A DNA stretch of 64,000 nt from JACJXW01 sp964418125 (GTDB lineage Bacteria; Bacteroidota; Bacteroidia; Chitinophagales; Saprospiraceae), in contig CAYQKY010000016.1 in assembly GCA_964418125.1 (NCBI GenBank), forward strand, positions 1 through 64,000, in the 5' to 3' direction. The notes under the pieces are model-generated. The model was not told where the DNA came from and ran no database searches. It saw only the letters and a program-made list of their open reading frames with translations. How positions within the stretch are numbered: position 1 is the first letter of the stretch; every line of letters starts with the position of its first letter. Of the stretch, positions 25,547-35,106 are shown piece by piece. The position numbers and the translations under genes are program-made.

Positions 25547-26077
25547 TCACAACCTGGGGTCCACCGGCTCGCTCTCCATTGCCAGCACGCCGAAGACACA
25601 CTCATGCACCCGGAGGAACGGTTCGTGCCGCACGAAGCGCTCCGGCGCCTCGATCCCCAGGGCGAACTCCCGCTCTGCCATCGACCGCTTGTGCGACAGG
25701 CTGCGCTGCCAGAGTTGCTCCAGCTTGGCCGGCACGGTATAGTCCGGCCCGTAGATGATGCGGAGGTATTCCCGGCCCCGGCATTTGACGGCGGGCTGGA
25801 TCAGGCCCTTGTCTCCCCCGACGATAAAATCCACAGGCTTTACAACCATACCTTCTCCTCCCTTTTCGGTGAGGGCCAGCCACCAGTCTATGCCGGCTTG
25901 TATGGCCTTCTCATCCGATAAGTCGATAATGCGGTGGCTGGCCGCCAGCAGAATACTGTCCTCCCGGCAGAACCGGCCCAGCTCCTGCATATGCCAGTCG
26001 TGGTTCTTGTCGGTGTGTACGGCCAGTTCCTTTTTGTTGTTCCACAATTTACGGCGCCAGATATTGTCGCCGAATAA
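25547..26077 (-). pseudogene. pnkp: pnkp fragment: C-terminal part of polynucleotide kinase-phosphatase (RNA repair)
   Basis: About 175 residues that match only the C-terminal end of the bacterial RNA-repair enzyme Pnkp (family knowledge: ~850 residues with kinase, phosphatase and ligase-like adenylyltransferase domains). Matching blocks are GGEGMVVKPVDFI, QPAVKCRGREYLRIIYGPDY, REFALGIEAPERFV and the end RVHECVFGVLAMESEPVDPRL. The kinase, phosphatase and the ligase nucleotidyl lysine are missing. Upstream the frame runs into the palindromic element at 26078, which supplies the first ~18 residues of the open frame (to 26131), so there is no native start. A deletion or rearrangement at the repeat is the simplest reading. 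No Hen1 partner gene is present nearby. Confidence 0.82.
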
Positions 26078-26140
26078 GAGCATGTTTGGAGGCCGCTTTT
26101 GCCCGGCTGCACAGACGGGAGAGGCCTCCAAACATCTCTT
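26078..26140. repeat. Palindromic element, TTTGGAGGCC stem family (short copy)
   Basis: Left arm GAGCATGTTTGGAGGCC (26078-26094), right arm GGCCTCCAAACAT (26123-26135) then CTCTT. The left arm is identical over 17 bases to that of the element at 34882. Only 28 nt separate the arms. It lies between the truncated pnkp gene and the 3' end of the caspase gene. Confidence 0.75.
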
Positions 26141-26146
26141 AAAAAA

Positions 26147-28105
26147 TCAAATCATTGGATTCCGCACCATCAAAGCCACCAGGCGGGTGATCCAGTCATC
26201 GCCGACGGCCTGGAAGGCGCCCGGTAGCTTGATGCTCCGCAACTGAGCGGCGTCCCCGGCCGTTGGAGCCGGCAGGGGCGGCTGTTCAAAGCGGCTGAGG
26301 TCGAACTCCTGCGTACCGGCGATCAGCTTGAAGTAGGCCGGGCTGTAAGGCATTTTGTAGTCGGCCACCTGCTGGGGAAAATCCAGCTCTATTTCTTTGC
26401 CTTCGAATACCCAGGCTTCCCGGCCCGGCTCCATCAGGATCACTGAATCGGAAAGCAGGTAGGGGTACACCTGAAAGTTGATCGAAAGGAACAACAGAGA
26501 CACGTACAGCGGGCCGTCGTGCTGGTTGGTGAGCTTCACCCGGATACTGCCGGACCATTCCCCGCCCCGTTTTTCGTATTCCGTCTTCACCTCATCCCCT
26601 TCTATGGACAGGGGCTTCATCGAGCCGCCGGGCTGTACGCGGAAAAACTCCATTTTCACGGGGTGGCCGTCGAATAAAAAGGTGTCCGGGTTGTGCAGGG
26701 ACCGGATAAAGGACCAGCGGCTGATGTGCCGGAGGTAGGCAGCTACCGTGGCCGCCCCGGCGCTTCCTATACCCTCCACCGGCTTTACCAGGGGTTGGGC
26801 GGGCTGGCCCGGAGGCGTAATGAAGTATTTTCCTTCTTTTACCCGAACCATATAATCTGCAGCCGTTCCCGGTTCTACAACGCTTACCCCTTTATGCTCC
26901 TCCAGCGCTTTTCTGAGCGGGGCCAGCGCTTCGTCCGCTCCCTCCAGAACAATCTGCAGGGGCTCGGATAGCAGCCCTCCTTCCAGCCCTGCTTTGTATA
27001 CTTCTCCTGGTTTCAGCTGGCTCTGGGTGGCGCCGTCGAACTCCAGTATGGAATGGTCGGGCCGGATCCTGCTCACCCTTGCTGTCATGAAGGTATTGCC
27101 TCCCACCGCATTGACCCTTACCTGCCGGATCGACTCATTGATGCCGTGCATCCCTCCCAGGTCCAGTATCCACCCCATTTTCTGGTTGTAAACGACATTG
27201 CCATTCATGGACGAACTATTGACTTTCCTGCCCAGGAATCCCTGAAAAAGTTCTCCTTCACTATCTCCGCCCACGTAGAACTGAGGAGATTGGTCGAATG
27301 TCTTCTTCAGGAGGAACCGAAGGCGGTAAGCCAGGTCGTAGTAGGTGATCTGCCCTCCGGTCGCTTCCAGCAGCTGGATCAACCCGCTGGTGAAGGCGCC
27401 TTTGCCGTTCTGCTCGTAGGCCGACTGCCCGCTCTGGCAGGCCGCCAGCTGGATGTGCCTGCCAACCGGAAGCACTTCGGGCAGAGGCTTGATTTTCAGG
27501 CTTTGGGGAGAAACCTTACCGGCGAAAAGGAATTGTTCCCACGGACGGCGGGGGCAGGCCTTTGAAAGCCGGCTGGGGGTATATCGCCGCTGCCGGATGC
27601 CTTCCCGCTGCTCTCCGATGTAGTCGTTGCGGGTATTGCCGCCGGAGTGGCAGCAGTCGAAGATAGTAATGACATTCGGCCCTTTCTCAGAAAGCTCATG
27701 GATGAGGTAACGGAGCTCTTTATCCGCCAGCAGGTTGAATTCTGTTCCTCCTCCTGTCTCCAGGATGCCGTCGTAGCAGACCAGTGCTTCCAGTTTTTTG
27801 TCGGTTTCGAACCTCCAGATACCTGGGTCTGCCTCTTCCTGAGTGCCGTGGCCGGAATAGTAAAAGAAAGCCGTATCGCCGGGCCCCGCTCCGGTGAGGA
27901 ATTCCCGGAACCCCTTTATTATATTTGCTTTGGTGGCCGCTTCATTTTCGAGGGCCTGATAGCTGAACTGGAAATCGCCGGTGTTGGCCTTCAGGTAATC
28001 GAGCATCCGGCTGAGGTCATTAAGGCAGCCTTCTAAAGGGCCTACAGGGGGCTGATACTGGTCGATACCCACTAATAAGGCATAGAGCCTGGGCTTTTTT
28101 TTCAT
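26147..28105 (-). CDS. Caspase-family (C14) protease with C-terminal accessory region
   Basis: 652 residues, no signal peptide. Residues ~5-280 form a metacaspase/orthocaspase p20-like domain: start YALLVGIDQY, catalytic His86 in FYYSGHGTQ and catalytic Cys152 in DCCHSGG (both present, so likely active), followed by QLAACQSGQSAYE and GAFTSGLIQLLE of the p10-like part. The remaining ~370 residues (GEVYKAGLEGGLLSEPLQ, then a beta-sandwich around VKLTNQHDGPLYVSLLFLSI) resemble the DUF4384-type domain often fused to bacterial caspases. Such proteins are Ca-dependent, Arg/Lys-directed cytoplasmic proteases linked to stress death or defence. It lies between two related palindromic elements and next to a broken RNA-repair gene. 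Confidence 0.9.
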   Translation of the reverse strand: MKKKPRLYALLVGIDQYQPPVGPLEGCLNDLSRMLDYLKANTGDFQFSYQALENEAATKANIIKGFREFLTGAGPGDTAFFYYSGHGTQEEADPGIWRFETDKKLEALVCYDGILETGGGTEFNLLADKELRYLIHELSEKGPNVITIFDCCHSGGNTRNDYIGEQREGIRQRRYTPSRLSKACPRRPWEQFLFAGKVSPQSLKIKPLPEVLPVGRHIQLAACQSGQSAYEQNGKGAFTSGLIQLLEATGGQITYYDLAYRLRFLLKKTFDQSPQFYVGGDSEGELFQGFLGRKVNSSSMNGNVVYNQKMGWILDLGGMHGINESIRQVRVNAVGGNTFMTARVSRIRPDHSILEFDGATQSQLKPGEVYKAGLEGGLLSEPLQIVLEGADEALAPLRKALEEHKGVSVVEPGTAADYMVRVKEGKYFITPPGQPAQPLVKPVEGIGSAGAATVAAYLRHISRWSFIRSLHNPDTFLFDGHPVKMEFFRVQPGGSMKPLSIEGDEVKTEYEKRGGEWSGSIRVKLTNQHDGPLYVSLLFLSINFQVYPYLLSDSVILMEPGREAWVFEGKEIELDFPQQVADYKMPYSPAYFKLIAGTQEFDLSRFEQPPLPAPTAGDAAQLRSIKLPGAFQAVGDDWITRLVALMVRNPMI

Positions 28106-28143
28106 AAGAATGGGTTGTAGGGGTTTAGGATACAGAACTTCTT

Positions 28144-28210
28144 AGAGATGGTTGGAGGCCGGGTTTGAAAGTGGCCTTTTCGATTCAAAGATTGGCCTCC
28201 AATCATCTCT
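28144..28210. repeat. Palindromic element, TTGGAGGCC stem family
   Basis: AGAGATGGTTGGAGGCC (28144-28160) pairs with GGCCTCCAATCATCTCT (28194-28210) with one mismatch. The stem is related to those at 26078 and 34882. It sits 38 nt upstream of the caspase start codon. The following 230 nt to 28443 hold no gene; the GGAATGA-type words at 28336-28360 recur at 29510-29545. Confidence 0.75.
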
Positions 28211-28443
28211 TAAAGGTAACAAGAAAATTCCTGATAATAATCAGCAAGCTGCATAGCTGCGGCAGAATTGAAATGGCTATCTCTGTCGCAACTACGCAGG
28301 TTTAAAACGAATTAGCTTACCGAAAAGCCCCAAAAGGAATGATGGAACGAAGGAATGATAAATAGGCCAACGGGAATTTTAGCCAGCAAAAGTAATGGAT
28401 TAACTCACAGTTTTATGAAATTTGTCTGTAGACTAAGACCGAA

Positions 28444-29538
28444 ATGATGAATACACCAATCCGCATTCTCGTTGCCGGCTGTGGCAATATGGGAGCTTCC
28501 CATGCCCGGGCCTATCACAAAATGAAGGAATTTGAGATCGTCGGCCTGGTCAGCCGGGGGCCGGAAAGCAGGCAGGCGCTCTCGCGCGAACTGGGTGGCT
28601 ACCCCGAATTCGGCAATTACGAAGAGGCCCTGGCCGCCACCCGCCCGGATGCCGTTTCCATCAACACCTACCCGGATACGCATGCTGATTACGTGAAAAA
28701 GGCCCTGGCCGCCGGAGCTCATGTGTTTGTGGAGAAACCACTGGCCAACACTGTGGAGGAATGCCTGGAGATACAGGAAATGGTGCGGCAGGCCGGTAAA
28801 AAGCTGGTAGTTGGATACATCCTGCGCGTTCATCCTGCCTGGAAGAAATTCATCGAGATCGCCAAAAGCCTGGGCAAGCCCCTGGTGATGCGTATGAACC
28901 TGAACCAGCAAAGCCACGGCGCGACCTGGGAAACCCATAAAAAGCTGATGGACTCCATGTCGCCCATAGTAGATTGCGGAGTCCACTATGTCGATATCAT
29001 GTGCCTGATGACGGAGTCCCGGCCCGTATCCGTCAGCGCCATCGGCGCCCGCCTGTCCGACGAACTGATCCCGGGTATGTACAACTACGGGCAACTGCAG
29101 GTGCGGTTTGATGACGGCTCGGTGGGCTGGTACGAGGCCGCCTGGGGGCCGATGATCAGTGAGACAGCCTTTTTCGTCAAAGATGTGATGGGCCCGAAAG
29201 GCAGTGTCAGCATCGTCGATAAGCCGGGGGAGGAAGCTTCGGATGACATCGACAGCCATACGGCCACCAACTCCCTGCGCATTCACTACAGCGAAACGGC
29301 GGCGGACGGCAGCTTCGCCCGCCCGGACGAATGGGTGGACACTACCGATGAGCCCGGCCATCAGGGGCTGTGCGACCTGGAACAGGCCTACTTCCTCCGC
29401 GCCATTCAGGAGGATCTGGACCTGAGCCAACACCTCGAGGACGCCATCAACAGCCTGCGGATTGTCCTGGCGGCCGATGAGTCGGTGCGGACGGGGGCGG
29501 TGGTGTTTTTGGAAAGGAATGAGGGAATGAAGGAATGA
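28444..29538 (+). CDS. Gfo/Idh/MocA-family oxidoreductase
   Basis: 364 residues. The N-terminal Rossmann fold has VAGCGNMGASHARAY (residues ~8-22) and the family signature EKPLANTVEECLEI near 98; the C-terminal alpha/beta domain has SPIVDCGVHYVDIMCLM with the catalytic-type Asp/His around 180-184. These enzymes use NAD(P) to oxidise or reduce sugars, inositols or related polyols. No signal peptide, so cytoplasmic. It precedes a nucleoside-type permease on the same strand (100-nt gap), a pairing that suggests uptake and oxidation of a sugar-like compound. The 3' end overlaps GGAATGA word repeats. Confidence 0.9.
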   Translation: MMNTPIRILVAGCGNMGASHARAYHKMKEFEIVGLVSRGPESRQALSRELGGYPEFGNYEEALAATRPDAVSINTYPDTHADYVKKALAAGAHVFVEKPLANTVEECLEIQEMVRQAGKKLVVGYILRVHPAWKKFIEIAKSLGKPLVMRMNLNQQSHGATWETHKKLMDSMSPIVDCGVHYVDIMCLMTESRPVSVSAIGARLSDELIPGMYNYGQLQVRFDDGSVGWYEAAWGPMISETAFFVKDVMGPKGSVSIVDKPGEEASDDIDSHTATNSLRIHYSETAADGSFARPDEWVDTTDEPGHQGLCDLEQAYFLRAIQEDLDLSQHLEDAINSLRIVLAADESVRTGAVVFLERNEGMKE

Positions 29539-29547
29539 GGGAATGAT
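29510..29547. repeat. GGAATGA word repeats
   Basis: Four to five near-copies of the 8-nt word GGAATGAR run through the last codons and stop of the oxidoreductase gene. The same word is found at 28336-28360. No reverse-complement arm follows, unlike the fold-back elements elsewhere in this window. Confidence 0.55.
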
Positions 29548-29637
29548 TAGGGAGCAATATGCACTCGTTTTAGGAGGCAAGGCTACCTGCTTATCTAATT
29601 CCCGGGAAATTGAACGTACAATAAACAAGCGAAAGAC

Positions 29638-30849
<1,212 letters not shown>

Positions 30850-30933
30850 GCCCGGTTAGCCGCTTACCACAATTTTTGGCCTTCCTGCCAAAGCATTGTA
30901 TTCCATCAGGGCTTAACTTGGGCATAAAAAACC

Positions 30934-31491
30934 ATGGAAGAACAAGCCCAATTCAACTACCTGGAAAGCGTGCGCCGTTTGTTTCGCTACTACAAAGGCC
31001 TGGGAGAGCAGGCCATGGCCCAGCTCACGGAAGAAGAACTGAAATGGCGCCCTGAACCGGAGAGCAACAATTTGGCAACCATCATCAAACACCTGAACGG
31101 CAATATGCTTTCCCGCTGGACGGATTTTCTCACTTCCGACGGGGAAAAACCCTGGCGAAACCGCGACTCCGAGTTCGAAGATACCATCGGGAGCCGGGAG
31201 CAGGCCATGGCGGCATGGGAGGAAGGCTGGAAGTGTGTTTTAGAGGCGGTTGACTCATTACAGGAGGAAAGCCTGCAGCGCATCGTTTACATTCGCAACG
31301 AAGGGCATACCGTATTGGAAGCCGTCAACCGCCAACTGGCCCACTATAGTTATCACGTCGGGCAAATGGTATATCTCGCTAAACAGATAAAGGGGCAGGA
31401 GTGGCAGTCCCTCAGCATTCCCAGGGGCCAATCCGAAGCTTTTAATGAGGAGAAGTTCGCCCGGGAGAAGGGGCGGAGGCATTTTGGTTGA
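30934..31491 (+). CDS. DinB-superfamily protein (DUF1572)
   Basis: 185 residues, a four-helix-bundle metal-binding protein of the DinB/YfiT superfamily, DUF1572 branch. The three metal histidines fall at IIKHLNGN (near residue 52) and LAHYSYHVGQ (near 137-141), and WRPEPESNNLATI is the common early motif. Homologues include thiol transferases of bacillithiol type and many of unknown role. The stop codon coincides with the start of a TTGATTGG word-repeat fold-back. Confidence 0.85.
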   Translation: MEEQAQFNYLESVRRLFRYYKGLGEQAMAQLTEEELKWRPEPESNNLATIIKHLNGNMLSRWTDFLTSDGEKPWRNRDSEFEDTIGSREQAMAAWEEGWKCVLEAVDSLQEESLQRIVYIRNEGHTVLEAVNRQLAHYSYHVGQMVYLAKQIKGQEWQSLSIPRGQSEAFNEEKFAREKGRRHFG

Positions 31492-31566
31492 TTGGTTGAT
31501 TGGTTGATTGGGTTGATTCGGACAGAACTCAATCAACCAATTCAACTATTCAACCAATCAACCAAC
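31485..31566. repeat. Fold-back element with TTGATTGG word-repeat arms
   Basis: The left arm (31485-31518) is TTGGTTGATTGG-like words in tandem; the right arm (31531-31566) is made of CAACCAATCAAC-like words, the reverse complement, in slipped register. It begins at the stop codon of the DinB-like gene. Probably also a transcription terminator. Confidence 0.75.
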
Positions 31567-31567
31567 T

Positions 31568-32081
31568 CCCTACGGTGATTTCAGTTAATAAACACCTCAC
31601 TTTACCCTTGCCCTAAGGGCCAAGGAGTAGCTCTATGATGCTGCCATGGATTAGCAGCCCCCCTTAGCCCCTCGCCCTTAGCAGGCCTGGCGTTAAAAAA
31701 CGGCCCGGAACGAAACGCCCGCACTCCCCACTGTCTGAGCGGGGAAAGCTATTGAGCAGGGAGAAACAATTTTGCCCGCGAAGTATAAAGGGCAACGAAA
31801 AAGCGGCTAAGGTGAGTTTGGGGAGTGCAGTGAAGTGGAGGGCCGTTTTAGCCAGGGCTGCGTCAGGCGAAGGGCTTTTTTGTTACTTTTTTGGCCTCAA
31901 AAAAGTAAGGACAAAAGCCTCCGAAAGCACTGAAAAACAAAACCTTATGCCAAAAGAGCAAAGAGCCTAGCCAAGCAGCCTGGACAAAATAGTAGGAAGG
32001 TAAGCCAGCACGGTATACGGCTAGATTTCATACCATTCCGTTAGAAGTATAGGTTATATTAACCGAAATCACCGTCCCTAC
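31568..32081. mobile_element. MITE-like fold-back block with 18-bp terminal inverted repeats
   Basis: The ends 31572-31589 (ACGGTGATTTCAGTTAAT) and 32058-32075 are reverse complements at 17 of 18 positions. A 6-bp direct repeat CCCTAC (31568-31573 and 32076-32081) touches both ends, as expected of a target duplication though partly inside the repeat. No transposase: the interior has only a 72-codon frame (31752-31970) with no recognisable product, a second inverted repeat (31685-31731 against 31812-31856: GCACTCCCCA, CGGCCC) and a strong hairpin at 31883. It fills the gap between the DinB-like and DUF6438 genes. Likely a non-autonomous transposon remnant. Confidence 0.55.
31883..31908. terminator. 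Strong bidirectional hairpin
   Basis: TTACTTTTTTG (31883-31893), four bases GCCT, CAAAAAAGTAA (31898-31908): perfect 11-bp stem with its own A and T tracts. Inside the MITE-like block. No gene directly next to it, so its use as a terminator is uncertain. Confidence 0.5.
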
Positions 32082-32536
32082 TCCCATCCCTTGCTGAACG
32101 CCAGTTCCTGCAGCTTCTCGGTCAGGTTTTTCAGCTCCTCCGGATATCCGTAGTACAGCTTGATACGCTTGTTCTTACCCTCGTGGGTGAAAGAGAGGTA
32201 GGTGGTCGGCAGGTCGGTCACCTGCTCCGTGTATTCATTCTCGTATTGCCAGAGATCGGCCTCGACAAAGGTGTTGAATAGGAGGTTTGTCGTGTCGGGG
32301 GAGAAGGTGCGGGTATGTTCGCCCTCCAGTTCGACGAAGCGTTTGCCATTGTAGGTGGCCTCGCCATTGCCTTTGATGCTGAAACTGTATACCGGACAGG
32401 ACCCAAAGCATGGGGTTTTGACCATCTCGATCACGGATTCTTCCGTGTATTGGTATTTGTCCTTACTGCACTTTTCGGCGGTGAGCAACAGGAAGGCCAG
32501 CGCCAGGAGGATACTGTTTTGAATGGCTCTTATCAT
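32078..32536 (-). CDS. DUF6438 domain protein, probably exported
   Basis: 152 residues from ATG 32536; the longer open frame to 32674 runs through an intergenic fold-back and is not used. An N-terminal hydrophobic signal (MIRAIQNSILLALAFLLL) ends near a Cys (AEKC) that could be a lipobox variant. The domain starts SVIEMVKTPCFGSCPVYSFSI, the hallmark of DUF6438: a Cys-containing strand before a small beta sheet with GNGEATYNGKRFVE. Function unknown. The 3' end abuts the MITE-like block, the stop codon lying in its CCCTAC repeat. Confidence 0.8.
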   Translation of the reverse strand: MIRAIQNSILLALAFLLLTAEKCSKDKYQYTEESVIEMVKTPCFGSCPVYSFSIKGNGEATYNGKRFVELEGEHTRTFSPDTTNLLFNTFVEADLWQYENEYTEQVTDLPTTYLSFTHEGKNKRIKLYYGYPEELKNLTEKLQELAFSKGWE

Positions 32537-32570
32537 AGGTTTTACTTTTACCGGAAAGGTAAGGAAATTG

Positions 32571-32663
32571 TTCGAAGTACGAAATGCGAAGTCGGAAGTG
32601 CGAAGCCGGAAGGCCCGGCAGTGGCAGTTTCCCACTTCCGCCTTCCGATTTCCGCCTTTAGGC
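32571..32663. repeat. Fold-back element with CGGAAGTGCGAAG word arms
   Basis: The left arm (32571-32614) repeats GAAGTnCGAA/GCCGGAAG words; the right arm (32631-32663) has CACTTCCGCCTTCCGATTTC, the reverse complement in slipped register. Occupies the gap between the DUF6438 gene and the 3' end of the M48 protease gene. Confidence 0.7.
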
Positions 32664-32686
32664 GCCATTTGCACCTGGAAGCCCTC

Positions 32687-34144
32687 CTACTTGCTAGCCA
32701 CCTTGATCAACGTTCCCCGAGTGAGCGGCTGGTTGAGTTCCATACCATTGAGGATGGCGAACTCTTCGTGGCGGCTACTGGGTATGCCTGCTTTTTGCAG
32801 GGCTGCCCGAAGGTTGGTGTCGCTGTCGATTCGTTCTATTCGGATGCGTTCCGGTTTTACGTTGATCCTGGAAGGGTCTGTGAGTTGCCGGAAGCCTTCC
32901 ATCGCTTGCCGGAAGCGGCCGGTGTAGGCATTGAAGTCCTGTTTGTATGACATACCCAGGAACTGGTACACCCTGCCGTCGTACTCGATCAGGTAGGCCA
33001 GTATACTGACCACTTCCTGGGTTTGCTCGTTGGCCTGTTCGGCGAGTACAGATATGGCACGCAGGCCGTTGACTGTTTCGTTCCTGCGGCTGAGCTGAGT
33101 GAGCTGATACTGTTGCAGCATGGCGTCGGCGGCCTGGCTGGCGTCCTGTCCGGAAGCCAGGGTGAGCAGCAGCAATGCTTTGCCGTCTTCCGGCCCCATT
33201 TGCACCTGGGAGGGCATGTTATTGGCCTGCCATCCGGAGGGGATAGGGTACTGGAATTTCAGCTCGGGATGGTAAAAGACGCCGCCTTCCACGTAGCCCT
33301 GCCGGGGGTCTTCCCCGTAGACCAGGCCGTCGATCATCCGCAGGTAGTCATTGCGTTTGACGTCGAAGCCGCTTTCCGGGACTTTCTGCTGCCACTGCGA
33401 CGCCAGTTGATCCACTTTTCTGTAGCGGTCGGCCGGGTCGGGATGGGTGGACAGGAAGGTGGGAATACTGCCGCCGCCCTGGCTGCTAAGGCGTTTGAGC
33501 GTGCTGAAGAACCCCGCCATCTCATGAGCATCGTAGCCGATCTTGGTAGAGTACTCCACGCCGAGGCGGTCGGATTCGCTTTCGGCATCCCGGCCGAACT
33601 TCAGGAAGAGCAATCCTACCCCAGTCTGGGCCAGGCCCGCGTACTGGCGGAAGTCTTCGGAAAGGAGGATACCCGCCAGCAGGCCCGCCTGCGCAAGTAG
33701 CTGCCGGCTATATTGCCGGGCGGAGTGGCGCGCAGTAATGTGCCCGATCTCGTGGCCGAGTACGCCGGCGAACTCCGCTTCATTGTTGAAGTGGGCCAGA
33801 ATACCCCGCGTGAAATAGACGAAACCACCCGGTAAGGCAAATGCGTTGACCACCGGCGAGTCGAGCACCTTGAATTCATAAGGCAGTTCCGGCCGGTGGG
33901 AGATGCGGGCCATCTGCTGCCCTTTTTCCGAAATGAATTTCTGTATGGCCTCGTCATCGTAACGCCCGAAGGCTGCCACGATCTCCGGGTCGGACTGTTG
34001 CCCCAGGGCGATCTCCTGGTCTTTACTCAGCAACATCAGCTGGCTTTTACCCGTAACGGGGTTCGTCGCGCAGGACTGAAATTGAAAAGCGATAAAAGCC
34101 AGGACAATGAAATGCATGATGAGGGGAAAAGCAGGCTTTCTCAT
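32687..34144 (-). CDS. M48-family metalloprotease (lipoprotein)
   Basis: 485 residues. A signal peptide ends in a lipobox-like FQSC near residue 25, so it is probably an envelope lipoprotein. The protease domain has the zinc motif HEIGH (His131, His135) in GVLGHEIGHITARHSARQ and the third ligand Glu in ESESDRLGVEYSTKIGYDA, as in BepA/Oma1-type quality-control peptidases. About 200 residues follow (QGYVEGGVFYHPELKFQYP), ending in a LysM-like segment (AGIPSSRHEEFAILNGMEL, GTLIKVASK). Probably degrades misassembled outer-membrane proteins; this is by analogy. Confidence 0.9.
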   Translation of the reverse strand: MRKPAFPLIMHFIVLAFIAFQFQSCATNPVTGKSQLMLLSKDQEIALGQQSDPEIVAAFGRYDDEAIQKFISEKGQQMARISHRPELPYEFKVLDSPVVNAFALPGGFVYFTRGILAHFNNEAEFAGVLGHEIGHITARHSARQYSRQLLAQAGLLAGILLSEDFRQYAGLAQTGVGLLFLKFGRDAESESDRLGVEYSTKIGYDAHEMAGFFSTLKRLSSQGGGSIPTFLSTHPDPADRYRKVDQLASQWQQKVPESGFDVKRNDYLRMIDGLVYGEDPRQGYVEGGVFYHPELKFQYPIPSGWQANNMPSQVQMGPEDGKALLLLTLASGQDASQAADAMLQQYQLTQLSRRNETVNGLRAISVLAEQANEQTQEVVSILAYLIEYDGRVYQFLGMSYKQDFNAYTGRFRQAMEGFRQLTDPSRINVKPERIRIERIDSDTNLRAALQKAGIPSSRHEEFAILNGMELNQPLTRGTLIKVASK

Positions 34145-34464
34145 GGCTGTTTTCTTTTTGAAACGGCTACTAATTTAATAATTAACTGTGAATTCTTGGC
34201 GGATGTTCTCTTTTGTTGACGTGTGTTTATACGGTAGGATACATTCCCGGGCCGAAATCTCATTCCGGAATTTTCCGGCATTTATTATTTTCGGAGGATA
34301 TTATATTAAGGTATCCGCTCAAAATATAGTGGAGACTTGGAGTGATGGAGCAATGACCTGGGATGTAAAATTTTGATTATCAAAATTTTAGAACTTGTTT
34401 TTTTCCGGTACTCCGGCCCTCCAGCATTCCACTCCTCAATTTTGAGGGGATACATATCAAGCAT

Positions 34465-34881
34465 ATGCCAACGCTTATCAGGAAATATAAAATTCAACTG
34501 GTTGCCGGCTTCCTGTTCCTTTATCTGGCGGCGGCTTTCCAGGCTCCTCTCCTGGAAGGGTTGCATTTGCTTTCCCACCTGTTTCAGCACGAACATTCCG
34601 CCGGACACCATTTTCACAGCCATGACGGCGGCCACGAACATCACTATCACAGTATCCTGGATGCGGCAGGCAGGCTGTTGAGCGTTTTTTCCGGCAGTTC
34701 TGTACCTGAGCCAGAAAAAGGCAAAACGGATGACACGCGGAAAAAACTGGCCGTCCACCTGGGCATTTTCTCCTGCGCCTTTTTATCGTTCTGCATTCGT
34801 ACACCGAAACCGGGGTACCTGCCCTTCCATCCGGTTGTTCTCTTTCCCGAGGCGCCCACGCCACCTCCCCGGAGCTCCTGA
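34465..34881 (+). CDS. His-rich small membrane or exported protein, metal-related
   Basis: 138 residues. An N-terminal hydrophobic segment (LVAGFLFLYLAAAFQAPLL) is followed by a strongly His-rich loop (LFQHEHSAGHHFHSHDGG, then HEHHYH) and a second hydrophobic segment (LGIFSCAFLSFCI). Such His clusters bind zinc, nickel or copper. It lies upstream of a TonB-dependent receptor of the metal-associated group on the same strand, with two fold-back elements between, so a role in metal supply or sensing is plausible. I know no named family. The stop codon meets the fold-back at 34882. Confidence 0.65.
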   Translation: MPTLIRKYKIQLVAGFLFLYLAAAFQAPLLEGLHLLSHLFQHEHSAGHHFHSHDGGHEHHYHSILDAAGRLLSVFSGSSVPEPEKGKTDDTRKKLAVHLGIFSCAFLSFCIRTPKPGYLPFHPVVLFPEAPTPPPRSS

Positions 34882-35043
34882 GAGCATGTTTGGAGGCCAG
34901 CCTTTGAGCTGAAAAAGGCCACTTTTTCGGTGATACTGCGTTGCTTTCCTCGGCCGTACCTCCGGGTACGCCCTTCGAAAAGCGCCTTGTCTCACCAAAA
35001 AATTAGCGCTTTTCGCTTTCAAATCCGGCCTCCAAACATGCTC
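34882..35043. repeat. Fold-back element, TTTGGAGGCC stem family (long copy)
   Basis: GAGCATGTTTGGAGGCC (34882-34898) pairs perfectly with 35027-35043. The interior is ordered: TTTTTCGG, then a CCGTACC-TCC-GGGTACG hairpin and CGAAAAGCGC. The same order of words occurs in the element at 47796, and the stem is the same as at 26078. It starts one base past the stop codon of the His-rich gene. Confidence 0.75.
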
Positions 35044-35106
35044 TGAGACGCCGGCCACGGCTACACGCCCACCAATTCATTTCATTTTTATATGCGGTTA
35101 TGCCAG

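Noticed and set aside
25547..28105. Caspase gene plus pnkp fragment as an intact defence operon
   Set aside because: The pnkp part lacks all catalytic residues and is cut by the palindrome, so it cannot be a working partner.
31752..31970. 72-codon open frame in the DinB-DUF6438 gap
   Set aside because: It lies within the inverted-repeat block, includes hairpin sequence, and its translation is low-complexity basic with no recognisable domain.
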